Source of the DNA: Minicystis rosea
Lineage (GTDB): Bacteria; Myxococcota_A; Polyangia; Polyangiales; Polyangiaceae
NCBI GenBank assembly: GCA_001931535.1
Contig: CP016211.1
Coordinates: forward strand, 13,500,377-13,564,376
Direction of reading: 5' to 3'
Length of the DNA stretch: 64,000 nucleotides
This document shows positions 56,085 through 64,000 of this stretch, piece after piece. The position numbers and the translations under genes were made by a program. Each line of letters begins with the position of its first letter. The stretch's first letter is position 1. A model generated the notes under the pieces. The model did no database searches and was not told the DNA's origin. It saw nothing but the letters and a program-made list of their open reading frames with translations.

Positions 56085-56618
56085 TCAGCTCTCTTCGGCG
56101 GCGGCCGCGGGCTCCTGCGGGGCCGGGGGCGCGTCGAGCTGCTTCTTGGCCTTCATGGTCGAAGGGTCGAGCACGAAGCGCAGCGTGCCTTTCCCGTCCT
56201 TCCAATCGACGCCCATGACGCCGCTCTTCTTGAAGCCGGTGAAGCCCACGTCGCCCACGAGGGCCTGCGAGAGCAGCGTGAGGGACGGCTCGTGCCCCAC
56301 CACGGCGAGCACGCCGTCGACGGGGTGCTCGCCGAGGCGCTTCACCAGATCGCCGGGATCGCGCCCCGGCGTCAGCTCCGAGATGGCTTCGAGCTCGCCG
56401 TCGTACTCGACGCGCTCGGCGATGATCTCCGCCGTCTGCACGGCGCGCACGAGCGGGCTCGTCCAGATGACGGTGGGCGTGCGCTTGTCACGCTTGGAGA
56501 GCCAAGCCGCGACCTTGCGCGTGACCCTGCGACCTTTCGCAGAGAGCCAGCGGCCCGCGTCACCCAGGCCGGGCGCCTCGTCGACCGCGTGCCCATGGCG
56601 AATGAGGAGGATCTTCAT
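56085..56618 (-). CDS. sixA: SixA-like phosphohistidine phosphatase
   Basis: 177 residues. Begins MKILLIRHGHAVDEAPG with the RHG catalytic His8, then a SKRDKRTPTVIWTSPLVRAV segment with the TSPxxRxxQTAE signature, an ISELTPGRDPGDLV acid-loop region and VLAVVGHEPSLTLLSQALVG with the second catalytic His. SixA removes phosphate from His in two-component phosphotransfer domains. Slightly longer than usual because of an Ala/Pro/Glu-rich tail. Confidence 0.88.
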   Translation of the reverse strand: MKILLIRHGHAVDEAPGLGDAGRWLSAKGRRVTRKVAAWLSKRDKRTPTVIWTSPLVRAVQTAEIIAERVEYDGELEAISELTPGRDPGDLVKRLGEHPVDGVLAVVGHEPSLTLLSQALVGDVGFTGFKKSGVMGVDWKDGKGTLRFVLDPSTMKAKKQLDAPPAPQEPAAAAEES

Positions 56619-56664
56619 GTCCCGGGGTCTCTACACCGTTCAGCCCTTCGTGACGAGGGGGCGG

Positions 56665-57510
56665 TCACGGTGTCTCCTGTTCTTCACCATTCGGCGCTTC
56701 ACCATTCGGATCGGTCTGCTCGTGCGGCTTGGGGGTCGCCGCCGGGACGAAGCCGACGCGCACGAGCCAATACTCCGCGGCGAAAGGCACGCTCTGCTCG
56801 GGATCGCCGGGCGAGCAATCCGTGCCTGCGCCCGGCCCCGCGCCGCCCACCGTGTGGAGGCGCAGCACGTAGTCGGCGCGATCCATGAGCGCGTCCTCGT
56901 AGAGCCCGGTGCGCGAAGCATTCACCCGCCGCATCCGCGCGAGCGGGAGATCCTCGTCGGAGTGGCCCGGCACCGTCTTCTCTTCGACGGCGACGAGCTC
57001 GCTGTGCGAATGGAGATAGCGCCCTTCGCTGTCGAGCGTGAACGTCGCCGTCGCCGCCTCGCGCGAGAACATCGTCGCCGCCGGCGCGGCCGTGAGCGTG
57101 GCCGTGAAGGGGACGAGATCGGGATAGTCGTCGAGATCCACGTCGAACGGCGCGAGCCACGCGCGCGCCGTCGCGGCCCAATGAGACGCGCCCCAACCCT
57201 CGCGCACGCAGCGGTACACGATCGTCGAGGGCTCGCCGTCGGGGCTCGCGGTGGTCACCCAGGCCGCGGTGACGGTGGCGTCGTCGAGCGAGGTCGTGGC
57301 CTGCGCATAATAGGGGTTCGCGATGTCGAGCAGCTCGTCCGGGACATCGTCGGGGAGGCTGTAGGCTTGATCCTCCACCACGGTGAAGATCGTCGTCGGC
57401 GCCGAATCCGCGCGCGCGGCGATCGCGAGGTCGTCCCGGTGATCCGTGATGTTCGTGCACGCCGAGGCGACGGCACCGAAGGAGATCGCGAAGAGCTGCC
57501 CACGCCGCAT
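56665..57510 (-). CDS. Hypothetical lipoprotein
   Basis: 281 residues. The signal peptide ends in AVASAC, a plausible lipobox (Cys18). The mature part is beta-rich and acidic (FTVVEDQAYSLPDDVPDELL, AAWVTTASPDGEPSTIVYRC, ATFTLDSEGRYLHSHSELVA) with a Pro/Glu-rich disordered end. No family recognised. It lies 46 bases before the SixA-like gene on the same strand and may be co-transcribed with it. Confidence 0.6.
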   Translation of the reverse strand: MRRGQLFAISFGAVASACTNITDHRDDLAIAARADSAPTTIFTVVEDQAYSLPDDVPDELLDIANPYYAQATTSLDDATVTAAWVTTASPDGEPSTIVYRCVREGWGASHWAATARAWLAPFDVDLDDYPDLVPFTATLTAAPAATMFSREAATATFTLDSEGRYLHSHSELVAVEEKTVPGHSDEDLPLARMRRVNASRTGLYEDALMDRADYVLRLHTVGGAGPGAGTDCSPGDPEQSVPFAAEYWLVRVGFVPAATPKPHEQTDPNGEAPNGEEQETP

Positions 57511-57596
57511 CGAAGCATTCCTCCGCTCGCTTCGATGTCGTGCCTGCCCGAGCGGGCGCGCCGCGAGGTCGGGGCCTCCGCCGATCGGGAATCGCC

Positions 57597-57899
57597 TCAG
57601 CGCCCGCCGCGCCGCCGCTCCTTGCCCGGGCGCATCCGCACCCGGCCGCCCGGATCCTGCTTGGCGATGAAGGACACCATGCGGCGGAAGCCCTCGTGCG
57701 CGAGGAGCGCTTCACGCGTGTGGAACTCGCGCTCCAGCTCCTTGTTCGAGAACGTCGCGTGGATGGCCAGATGGCAATCGCGGCAGAGCGTGGCCGTCAC
57801 CCGGCCACCGCGGCTCTTCGGCACCAGATGATGATCCGAGGGATGATGATTGGGCCGCTCGCAGAGCGGACACGGCTCCAGCGTCGTTTCGGCACCCAC
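57597..57899 (-). CDS. HNH endonuclease-like protein
   Basis: 100 residues from GTG 57899. A compact HNH zinc site is clear: CPLCERPNHHPSDHHLVPKS with the first Cys pair, the DHHLVPKSRGG active-site strand, and CRDCHLAIHATFSN with the second Cys pair and third His. Short HNH proteins nick or cut DNA, alone or as parts of mobile or defence systems; this one stands alone. The frame continues upstream through a 42-bp tandem repeat to 58313, but that part looks non-coding, so the short start is preferred. Confidence 0.8.
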   Translation of the reverse strand: MGAETTLEPCPLCERPNHHPSDHHLVPKSRGGRVTATLCRDCHLAIHATFSNKELEREFHTREALLAHEGFRRMVSFIAKQDPGGRVRMRPGKERRRGGR

Positions 57900-58048
57900 G
57901 GCGCCCGAGCGTAGCACCCGAGGCGCCGGCCATCGACGCGCCGCGCGCGCCACACCCCGCGGGCCACGAAGACCCACGCGCTGCCATCGAGGCGACATCT
58001 CCCACCCGCAGCACACCCACGGCTCCGTTTTCGGAAGCACCTCCGCGT

Positions 58049-58200
58049 GCAGCACACCCTCCGGAATCGTTCCGCGGGCCCAACCCGCGCGCAGCACACC
58101 CTCCGGAAACGTTCCGCGGGCCCAACCCGCGCGCAGCACACCCTCCGGAAACGTTCCGCGGGCCCAACCCGCGCGCAGCACACCCTCCGGAACGCTTCCG
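58049..58200. repeat. 42-bp tandem repeat, 3.6 copies
   Basis: Copies begin at 58049, 58091, 58133 and 58175 (core GCAGCACACCCTCCGGAA); the middle two are identical. Each contains two short palindromes, CGGAA-ACG-TTCCG and GCGGG-CCCAA-CCCGC. The unit is a multiple of three and leaves frames open on both strands, but no protein features extend through it. It lies in the 440-base gap between the HNH gene and the MopE-like gene; nothing else was seen in that gap. Confidence 0.85.
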
Positions 58201-58341
58201 GCGACGGTGCGGCGGGATTTGGGGGATCGTCGGACCCTCGGGATCCGCAGCTGCTGCTGCCGCCGTGGCTCCGGCGGTGCGTTCGCGGGCGTCGAGATCA
58301 TCGCGCCGGGCACGGGCCCAGCGCGCGATCTCGGTCGCCGC

Positions 58342-60288
58342 TCAGAACTCGCACTGCTGCGTGGTCAGGTTGCAGGTCGAGCCGGGGGCTACGAAGGGGC
58401 AGACGTCGCCGATGAAGTTGTCGCAGGGGATCCCGCAGGCGAAGGCCGTGTGCGTGTAGCAGATCTGGCCCTGACCGGCGCAGTCGGCGTCGGAGGCGCA
58501 GCGGCAGGAGAAGTCGTCGATGATGCCGTTGCCGTTGTCGTCGACGTCGTTGCACGTCTCGGTCAGGTAGTAATCGCTGGCGTGACAATCGGAGTCGGCG
58601 CCGTCGATCTTGCCGTCGCAGTCGTCGTCTTCACCGTCGGTGCAGGCGCCGGGGCCGAACTCGGGCTTGGGATCCTTGCCGTTGTTGCACTTGAAGCACT
58701 TCGGCGCGTTCTTGCAGTCGGGGTCGGCGCAGTCGACGTAATGGTCACCGTCGTTGTCGATCCCGTCGTCGCAGATCTCCGGCGGGTTGGGCGTGAAGTC
58801 GACGTTGAGCACGTAGGGGCCTTGATCGGGCCCGTTGTTGACGTCGACCGTGAAGCCGTCGAGGAAGACGAAGTACGTCCCCGGATAGAGGAGCGTGAAG
58901 TCGAGCTTGGCCGCGTGCATGCCGGCGCTGTCGTCGTCGCAGCCGAGCTCCTTGCCCGCGGTGCAGGCGCCCTTCCGCAGGTAGAGGCACGAGTCGAAGC
59001 CCGTGCCCACCGAGTCGATGTGCACCTTCGTCGGCTGGCTCAAGGTGAAGGTGAAGACCGCCTCACCCGCCGCGCCGCCGCACGTGCCCTTGCTGTTGCT
59101 CGGGTGCCCGGTGGTGTCGCCCGTGTAGCTGGCCGCGCCGGTGTTGATGATCTGGAAGGCCGTGCCGCAGTTGTCGTGGGTGAGCACGCAGAGCGGGTTG
59201 TTGAAGCACTGCGGGTCGAGACAATCGGTCTTCCCGTCGTGGTTGTCGTCGATGCCGTTGTTGCAGATCTCCGGCACCGGCGCGCAGCCCGGCGCGAAGG
59301 CGCAGGACGGGTCGGCGCAGTCGATGATGCCGTTGCAGTCGTTGTCGATCCCGTCGTCGCAGACCTCGGGCTTGCACTCCTTGCAGGCGGGCGAGCCGAT
59401 GCAGGACGGGTCCTGGCAGTCGATGAGATCGTCGCAGTCGTCGTCCTTGCCGTTGCCGCAGATCTCGGCGGCGCCGGGGGTGCACTTGCACGCGGCGGTG
59501 CCGGCGCAGGCGGGATCCTTGCAATCGATGAGGCCGTTGCAGTTGTCGTCCGAGCCGTTGCTGCAGTCCTCGACGGCGAGGGTGCAGGCGCAGATCATGG
59601 TGGCGGCGCAGGCGGGATCGTCGCAGTCGATGAGGCCGTTGCAGTCGTCGTCGATGCCGTTGTCGCACTTCGACTCGGTGGGCGCGCAGCCGCAGGCCGG
59701 GTTGCCGGAGCACATCGGATCGTCGCAGTCGACGAGGCCGTCGCAGGTGTCGTCCTTGCCGTTCGCGCAGTCCTCGCCGCTCGGCGAAGGGTTGCAGCCG
59801 CAGGCGCCGAGGACGCAGACCGGATCGAAGCAGTCGGCCACGGTGTTGCAGTCGTTGTCGACGCCGTCGTCGCAGATCTCGATCTGACCCGTGAAGATGC
59901 TGGGGTTGTGATCGTCGCAGTCGTCGCCCCCGCACGCGATCGGCGCGTGCCCGTCGCCGTCGTCGTCGGGAGCGCCGTGCACGCAGGTGCCGCCTTCGCA
60001 GCGATCGGTGGTGCACTCGTCGCCGTCGGAGCAGTCGCTGTCGAGGAAGCACGTCCCGCCCGAGCTCGACGACGACGAGGTGCTGCTCGTCGTCGTGCTG
60101 CCGGTCACGGTCACGGTGCCGTTCCCGCCGGAGCCGCCCGCGCCGCCGGTCGCGGCGCTCGTCTCCAAGTCCAGGAACGAGCGGCTGCACGCCGTGCCGA
60201 GGAGCGCGATGGCGAGGGCCCCGAGGCCGAGCGGGCCCGCGAGGGGAGGGGAGACACGACGAGCCTTCGAGGATCGGTTCTGCTGCAT
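58342..60288 (-). CDS. MopE-like Cys/Asp repeat lipoprotein (putative metal-binding)
   Basis: 648 residues from ATG 60288, supported by GAGAGGA just upstream and by the signal peptide it starts, ending in LLGTAC. A Gly/Thr/Ser linker leads to about ten repeats of the form EICDDGVDNDCNGxIDCxDPxC, the MopE-type motif with Asp/Asn ladders that can bind Ca2+ or Cu. A beta-sandwich insertion (about 380-500, FQIINTGAASYTGDTTGHPS, DFTLLYPGTYFVFLDGFTVD) resembles a PPC domain. Common in myxobacterial surface proteins. Exact role unknown. Confidence 0.85.
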   Translation of the reverse strand: MQQNRSSKARRVSPPLAGPLGLGALAIALLGTACSRSFLDLETSAATGGAGGSGGNGTVTVTGSTTTSSTSSSSSSGGTCFLDSDCSDGDECTTDRCEGGTCVHGAPDDDGDGHAPIACGGDDCDDHNPSIFTGQIEICDDGVDNDCNTVADCFDPVCVLGACGCNPSPSGEDCANGKDDTCDGLVDCDDPMCSGNPACGCAPTESKCDNGIDDDCNGLIDCDDPACAATMICACTLAVEDCSNGSDDNCNGLIDCKDPACAGTAACKCTPGAAEICGNGKDDDCDDLIDCQDPSCIGSPACKECKPEVCDDGIDNDCNGIIDCADPSCAFAPGCAPVPEICNNGIDDNHDGKTDCLDPQCFNNPLCVLTHDNCGTAFQIINTGAASYTGDTTGHPSNSKGTCGGAAGEAVFTFTLSQPTKVHIDSVGTGFDSCLYLRKGACTAGKELGCDDDSAGMHAAKLDFTLLYPGTYFVFLDGFTVDVNNGPDQGPYVLNVDFTPNPPEICDDGIDNDGDHYVDCADPDCKNAPKCFKCNNGKDPKPEFGPGACTDGEDDDCDGKIDGADSDCHASDYYLTETCNDVDDNGNGIIDDFSCRCASDADCAGQGQICYTHTAFACGIPCDNFIGDVCPFVAPGSTCNLTTQQCEF

Positions 60289-60557
60289 GGGTCCTCTCGA
60301 AACGAGGCACACCTTGGCGCAAGGGCGTGAGCACCGAGGCGCGGCGCGCGCAGCAAAGCAAGTTCCAAGCCCCGGGGAAAGGTTATCGAGGATGAAACGT
60401 GCCCCACGGCCGCGACGCGTGCGCCCGGATCGCGACGCGAGGCGCGAGCGGCGGGGCACCGTCAATCCATGCACGCCCTCCCGCGAGGAGCACGACCCGA
60501 CGGCGAGGCGTGGGTTGGTTGCCCTTCGCCGCGCTTGCGTGTAACGACCTCGCCGTC

Positions 60558-60713
60558 GTGACTCATCTGCTCGCCAAAGCGCCGCCCGAGCTTGCCGGAG
60601 GGCGCCTTGCCAGCCCGGCCTGGCTCATTCTCATGGTCGGCGGCGTGGTGGCCGCGCTCTCGGTCGCGTACCTCGTGCTCCGCTTCCGCCGCGCGCAGAA
60701 GGACAAGCGATGA
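60558..60713 (+). CDS. Small single-pass membrane protein (51 aa)
   Basis: GTG 60558 begins MTHLLAKAPPELAGGRLASP followed by one membrane helix (WLILMVGGVVAALSVAYLVL) and a basic end RFRRAQKDKR. The stop overlaps the next start (ATGA), so it is translated with the flippase-like protein. The frame is open upstream to 60399, but that part lacks features. It could be a small accessory subunit; function unknown. Confidence 0.6.
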   Translation: MTHLLAKAPPELAGGRLASPAWLILMVGGVVAALSVAYLVLRFRRAQKDKR

Positions 60714-61756
60714 ACCGCACCGCCCGCCGTGTCATCGGCGTGATGCTCTTCGCCGTGGTGCTCTACGGCGTCGCCGCGCTCTACAGCGGCGTGGGGAAGA
60801 TCGCGACGAGCCTCGAGCACTACGCGTGGTGGACCTTCGTCGCCGCCTGCGGGCTCGCGTTCCTCAACTACGTGCTCCGCTTCCTCAAGTGGGAGTACTA
60901 CCTCTCGGTCCTCGACATCCGCGGCATCCCCAAGGGCGAGAGCTTTCTCACGTTCCTCTCGGGCTTCGTGCTCACGGTGACGCCGGGCAAGGTCGGCGAG
61001 GTCTTCAAGTCGATCATCCTCTTCCAGCTCCGCGGCGTGCCCATCCAGCGCACTGCGCCCATCGTCGTGGCCGAGCGCGTGACGGATCTCATCGGCGTCA
61101 TCGTGCTCATCACCATCGGCAGCGTGAGCTTCAAGGGCGGTGTCGTGTGGGCCGCGTTCGGGGCCGCCATCGTGCTCACGCTCTTGGTCTTCGTGGCCAA
61201 GCCTGCGCTCTCGCGGCGCGTCCTCGAGCTCTTGCCGAAGCTCCCCGGCGCGCTCGGGCGCGTCGCCTCCCGCGTCGTGCCCAAGGTCGAGGAGGCCCTC
61301 GACAACGTGCGTGTGCTGACCACGCCGGGGCGCCTCGTGGTGCCGACGCTGCTCTCGATCCTCGCCTGGGCGTGCGAGTGCGTCGGCCTCTGGGTGATCG
61401 TCGGCGGCTTCGGCGGCGCGGTGCCGGGGATCCCGTTCACCGCCTTCGTGTACGCCACCGCCACGCTCGCGGGCGCGCTCGTCCCCGTTCCCGGTGGGCT
61501 CGGCGTGACCGACGGGCTCATCAAGGCTCAGCTCGGCCTCGCCGGCGTCACGGATGGAGTCTCGTTCGCGTCGACGCTCCTGGTGCGTTTTGCGACGCTC
61601 TGGTTCGCGGTCGTGGTCGGCTTCGTGGCGCTCGCGATCCTGCGCGCGACCCGCCCGGGCCTCGGGGGTGATGCGTCCGCGGAGCCGGCCAACGCCGGTG
61701 ACGGCGCGGTGGCAGCGCCTGCGTCCGCGGGACGAGCGGACTCCGGCGCGCCCTGA
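60710..61756 (+). CDS. Lysylphosphatidylglycerol synthase/YbhN-type membrane protein
   Basis: 348 residues with about eight membrane segments. Family signatures of the LPG synthase transmembrane (UPF0104) group: FLNYVLRFLKWEYYLSVLDI, FLSGFVLTVTPGKVGEVFKS, and near the end ALVPVPGGLGVTDGLIKAQL. Members flip or handle lipids and polyprenyl-linked glycans. The aminoacyl-transferase domain of MprF is absent. The C-terminal 40 residues are a disordered Ala-rich tail. Overlaps the small membrane protein gene upstream. Confidence 0.86.
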   Translation: MNRTARRVIGVMLFAVVLYGVAALYSGVGKIATSLEHYAWWTFVAACGLAFLNYVLRFLKWEYYLSVLDIRGIPKGESFLTFLSGFVLTVTPGKVGEVFKSIILFQLRGVPIQRTAPIVVAERVTDLIGVIVLITIGSVSFKGGVVWAAFGAAIVLTLLVFVAKPALSRRVLELLPKLPGALGRVASRVVPKVEEALDNVRVLTTPGRLVVPTLLSILAWACECVGLWVIVGGFGGAVPGIPFTAFVYATATLAGALVPVPGGLGVTDGLIKAQLGLAGVTDGVSFASTLLVRFATLWFAVVVGFVALAILRATRPGLGGDASAEPANAGDGAVAAPASAGRADSGAP

Positions 61757-61869
61757 AATGACGCGTCCAAGGGCGCCCGCGCGAAAAACGCCTTGACTAT
61801 CGGACGCTCGACGGTGTGAAAGCAAGGGTGCGTGGGCGCGAACGCGCGCACCCCCGAACGACCGAACAC

Positions 61870-62469
61870 ATGGCAACCACCGAACGAGCCTCATCGCTGA
61901 TCCAGCGGGTGATCGCGCACCTCAAGCGACGACCGGAAGCGAGCGAGGCCGTCGGCGCCAGCCCGATGGCGCTCGACAAGCTCGAGTCCAAGCTGATGGT
62001 CGAGCTGCCGCCGTCGCTCCGGACCTTCCTCCAATTCGATTACACGTTCCAAAGCCTGGGGAAGAAGTTCCAGGGCCGCGGTCGCTTCGGTGACGATCCG
62101 GCCGCCCCGAGCCCGCGCATGACCTCGGTCCGCAAGCTCGCCGAGGCCAAGACGGAGCTCGGGTGGACCGACTCGCGCATCAAAGGCAAGGTCGTCCGCC
62201 TGCCCAACATGCCGAACCGCCCGTGGAACGCGCTCTACCTCGGCGAGGCCCGCCGCGACGGCGAGCTCGTCATCCTCGGCCTCGACAACGAGGACACGCT
62301 CGTCCGCGTCTACCCGCGCTACACCGCCTTCGATCTCTACCTCGCCGAGCAGACCGGCCTGCACAAGCTCAAGGAGTCCGAGCGCCTCGACGATCTCGAG
62401 TCCCACGTCGCGCTCAACCCCGAGCTCGGCTCCGGCGAGGAAGAGGAAGAGGGAGAGAGCGATTATTGA
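61870..62469 (+). CDS. SUKH/SMI1-KNR4-like protein
   Basis: 199 residues from ATG 61870; an in-frame ATG at 61816 is an alternative. The core resembles SMI1/KNR4 (SUKH) proteins: ALDKLESKLMVELPPSLRTF followed by LQFDYTF, and later ELVILGLDNEDTLVRVYPRY then TAFDLYLAEQTGL. The end is very acidic (GSGEEEEEGESD). In bacteria this fold is often an immunity protein against contact-dependent or polymorphic toxins, but solitary members are frequent and no toxin is adjacent. Confidence 0.65.
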   Translation: MATTERASSLIQRVIAHLKRRPEASEAVGASPMALDKLESKLMVELPPSLRTFLQFDYTFQSLGKKFQGRGRFGDDPAAPSPRMTSVRKLAEAKTELGWTDSRIKGKVVRLPNMPNRPWNALYLGEARRDGELVILGLDNEDTLVRVYPRYTAFDLYLAEQTGLHKLKESERLDDLESHVALNPELGSGEEEEEGESDY

Positions 62470-62482
62470 CGTTCTCGTCTCG

Positions 62483-62642
62483 ATGGGGCCGCAAGCGGCC
62501 CCATACCCCGGGCCGGACGAGCCGGCCCTTGTCTCGATGGGGCCGCAAGCGGCCCCAAACTTCGTCTCGATGGGCCCGCAAGCGGCCCCATACCCCGGGC
62601 CGGACGAGCCGGCCCTGATCTCGATGGGCCCGCAAGCGATGA
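62483..62642. repeat. Extragenic palindrome cluster (GGCCGC family)
   Basis: Three units of about 50 bases: TCTCGATGGGGCCGCAAG then CGGCCCC, followed in two units by CCCCGGGCCGGACGAGCC then GGCCC. Copies start near 62478, 62530 and 62566, and a final partial copy ends at about 62640. Both hairpin types match those at 27931-28017 and 63703-63789. It fills the gap before the pseudouridine synthase gene. Confidence 0.8.
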
Positions 62643-62667
62643 GGCCGCGAGCAGTCCACGGTGACGT

Positions 62668-63654
62668 GTGAGTGAGCGGCTCTCGTTCGTCGCGGGGGAG
62701 AAGGACCCGCGGGATCGCCTCGACAAGCTGATCGTGCGGCTCCTCGCGGGCGTGGGCCGCGTGGAGTCACGCGCGGTCGTGCAGCGCTGGATCGACGGCG
62801 AGCGCGTGCGCGTCGACGGCAAGCCGGCCCGCGCTTCGGCGGCGGTGCCCGCGGGCGCGCGCATCGAGGTGGATCCCGAGCCGCCGCCGGCCACCACCGC
62901 CGAGCCCGACGCGAGCATCGCGCTCACCGTCGTGCACGAGGACGCGCACCTCGTGATCATCGACAAGCCGGCCGGCTTGGTGGTCCATCCCGCGCGTGGT
63001 CACGAGCGCGGCACGCTGGTGAACGCGCTCCTCGGGCGCGGCGGCTTCGAGCGCGCGTCCGCGGATCCGCGCGATCCCGCGGGCCATCTGCGGCCCGGCA
63101 TCGTGCATCGCCTCGACAAAGGCACGAGCGGCCTGCTCGTGGTGGCCAAGGACGCGCCCACGCGCGAGGCGCTCAAAGCCTTGTTCTCGCGGCATTCCAT
63201 CGAGCGCGAGTACGTGGCCATCGTGATCGGCGAGGCCAAGGCGGGGACCATCGACACCCTCCATGCCCGCCACGCCACCGATCGGCTCCGCTTCACCTCG
63301 CGCACCGACTCGGGGCGCCGGGCGATCACGCATGTCCGCGTGCTCGAGCGTCTCCCGGGCGCGACGCTGATCGCCTGCACGCTGGAGACGGGGCGGACGC
63401 ATCAGATCCGCGTCCACCTCGCCGAGCAGCTCGGCACCCCGGTGCTCGCGGATCCGCTCTACGGAAAGCCGCCGCGGAGCGGTCTCTTGAAGGATCTGGC
63501 CGAGTCGCTCGGGCGGCAGGCGCTCCATGCGCGCGTGCTCGGGTTCGTGCACCCGGCCACGGGCCTCGCCGTGCGCTGGGAAAGCGCGCTGCCCGCCGAC
63601 ATGGAGGACGCGCTCGTGAAGCTCAGGGAAGCGGCGCAGAAGCCCAGTCGCTGA
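62668..63654 (+). CDS. rluD: RluA/RluD-family 23S rRNA pseudouridine synthase
   Basis: 328 residues with a GTG start. An S4-like RNA-binding domain (about 12-75, DRLDKLIVRLLAGVGRVESR, VVQRWIDGERVRVDG) precedes the catalytic domain with VIIDKPAGLVVHPARGH, the catalytic-Asp motif GIVHRLDKGTSGLLVVAKD, and TGRTHQIRVHLAEQLGTPVL. RluD modifies U1911, U1915 and U1917 of helix 69 in E. coli; the subfamily match is likely but not proven. A GAGCCGCG/CGCGGCTC hairpin at 63671-63693 follows the stop. Confidence 0.92.
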   Translation: MSERLSFVAGEKDPRDRLDKLIVRLLAGVGRVESRAVVQRWIDGERVRVDGKPARASAAVPAGARIEVDPEPPPATTAEPDASIALTVVHEDAHLVIIDKPAGLVVHPARGHERGTLVNALLGRGGFERASADPRDPAGHLRPGIVHRLDKGTSGLLVVAKDAPTREALKALFSRHSIEREYVAIVIGEAKAGTIDTLHARHATDRLRFTSRTDSGRRAITHVRVLERLPGATLIACTLETGRTHQIRVHLAEQLGTPVLADPLYGKPPRSGLLKDLAESLGRQALHARVLGFVHPATGLAVRWESALPADMEDALVKLREAAQKPSR

Positions 63655-63702
63655 GCTCGCGCGAAACGTCGAGCCGCGCTCGGCGCGCGGCTCGGTTCCA
63701 AG

Positions 63703-63789
63703 GGGGTATGGGGCCGCTTGCGGCCCCATCGTGATCAGGGCCGGCTCGTCCGGCCCGGGGTATGGGGCCGCTTGCGGCCCCATCGTGAC
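63703..63789. repeat. Extragenic palindrome cluster (GGCCGC family)
   Basis: TATGGGGCCGCTTGCGGC then CCCATCGTGA, GGGCCGGCTCGTCCGGCCC, then a second GGGGCCGCTTGCGGCCCC. Inverted with respect to the copy at 62483-62642, so the two clusters flank the pseudouridine synthase gene. It lies between that gene and a convergent partial gene. Confidence 0.8.
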
Positions 63790-63795
63790 CAACGC

Positions 63796-64000
63796 TCACC
63801 AAATCTTCGATTTGATGTGCCCCTTCGACTTCACGAGGATGTCGACCAGGGCGCGATCGTAGAAGTTCTTTTGGTAGAGGTCGGGCGAGACGCGGCTCTT
63901 GTAGAGCGCGCGGCCTTCTTCGATCTCCTCGGACAGCACGGTGAAGAGATCGTCGTTCTGGATGCCCTGCACGATCTTCTCCTCGTTGTAGAGCGAGAGA
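63796..64000 (-). CDS. C-terminal 67 residues of an unidentified protein
   Basis: The stop is at 63796-63798; the gene enters from beyond the window edge. The visible end is acidic then basic and helical: LSLYNEEKIVQGIQNDDLFT, VLSEEIEEGRALYKSRVSPD, LYQKNFYDRALVDILVKSKG, ending HIKSKIW. No signal peptide or motif can be judged. Coding is supported by the stop-free, GC-rich-third-position frame. I do not recognise the family from this fragment. Confidence 0.6.
   Translation of the reverse strand, partial: LSLYNEEKIVQGIQNDDLFTVLSEEIEEGRALYKSRVSPDLYQKNFYDRALVDILVKSKGHIKSKIW

Noticed and set aside
58049..58200. Possible CRISPR array
   Set aside because: Repeats are directly tandem without unique spacers, and no cas genes are nearby.
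57900..58313. Longer start for the HNH protein through the 42-bp repeats
   Set aside because: The added part is Arg/Gly/Ala repeat sequence without domain features; GTG 57899 gives the complete HNH domain.
61794..61822. Sigma-70-type promoter before the SUKH-like gene (TTGACT at 61794)
   Set aside because: The -35 is good but no acceptable -10 lies at the right distance.

Overview
The window is a very GC-rich bacterial chromosome segment, most like a myxobacterium of the Sorangium/Polyangium type. This rests on the many lipoproteins with Ser/Thr/Gly-rich linkers after the lipobox cysteine, a PilZ protein of the myxobacterial TIGR02266 type, an IgGFc-binding-like lipoprotein, a MopE-like Cys/Asp repeat protein, an NtrC-type two-component pair, and GTG/TTG starts. 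No rRNA, tRNA, intact insertion sequence, prophage or CRISPR array was recognised.

Layout. 0-0.5 kb: N-terminal part of a secreted lipase. 0.6-10.8 kb: a lipoprotein, then a histidine kinase / sigma-54 response regulator pair divergent from an RND efflux operon (fusion protein, permease, outer-membrane factor). A well-spaced -24/-12 promoter and an upstream inverted repeat lie before the operon and suggest the pair controls it. 10.8-17 kb: pheT without pheS, a larE-like gene overlapping an MBL hydrolase gene, and lnt. 17-29.6 kb: lipoproteins, a membrane protein flanked by two inverted copies of a small TIR-bearing element, a degenerate MBL protein divergent from an AraC regulator, an exported formylglycine-generating-enzyme-like lipoprotein next to a Cys-rich protein, a ferredoxin, a NADAR protein, and a short Hsp70.

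30-38.4 kb is the most unusual part. It is an array of leaderless paralogues built on one domain of about 120 residues (core EHSxDGxxW ... FVRxxI/L ... GRD). Four small single-domain genes of two types, a fifth divergent one, a decayed copy, and three large proteins share this domain at the N-terminus. Two of the large proteins also share an identical 143-residue C-terminal Cys-rich helical module but differ completely in the middle. A 1,334-bp perfect direct repeat shows recent duplication. I do not recognise a described system here.

38.5-64 kb is mostly ordinary chromosome: IgGFc-like lipoprotein, globin, ABC-F ATPase, PEP synthase/PPDK regulatory protein, a rubredoxin broken by a one-base shift in a C run, DnaJ, an acyl-CoA synthetase/ATP-grasp pair, PilZ, a repeat lipoprotein, HAD and SixA phosphatases, OmpA-like lipoprotein, HNH nuclease, MopE-like protein, a flippase-like membrane protein, a SUKH-like protein and an RluD-type pseudouridine synthase. 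GGCCGC-type extragenic palindromes recur at 28.0, 62.5 and 63.7 kb, and tandem repeats occur at 18.2, 48.6 and 58.1 kb.
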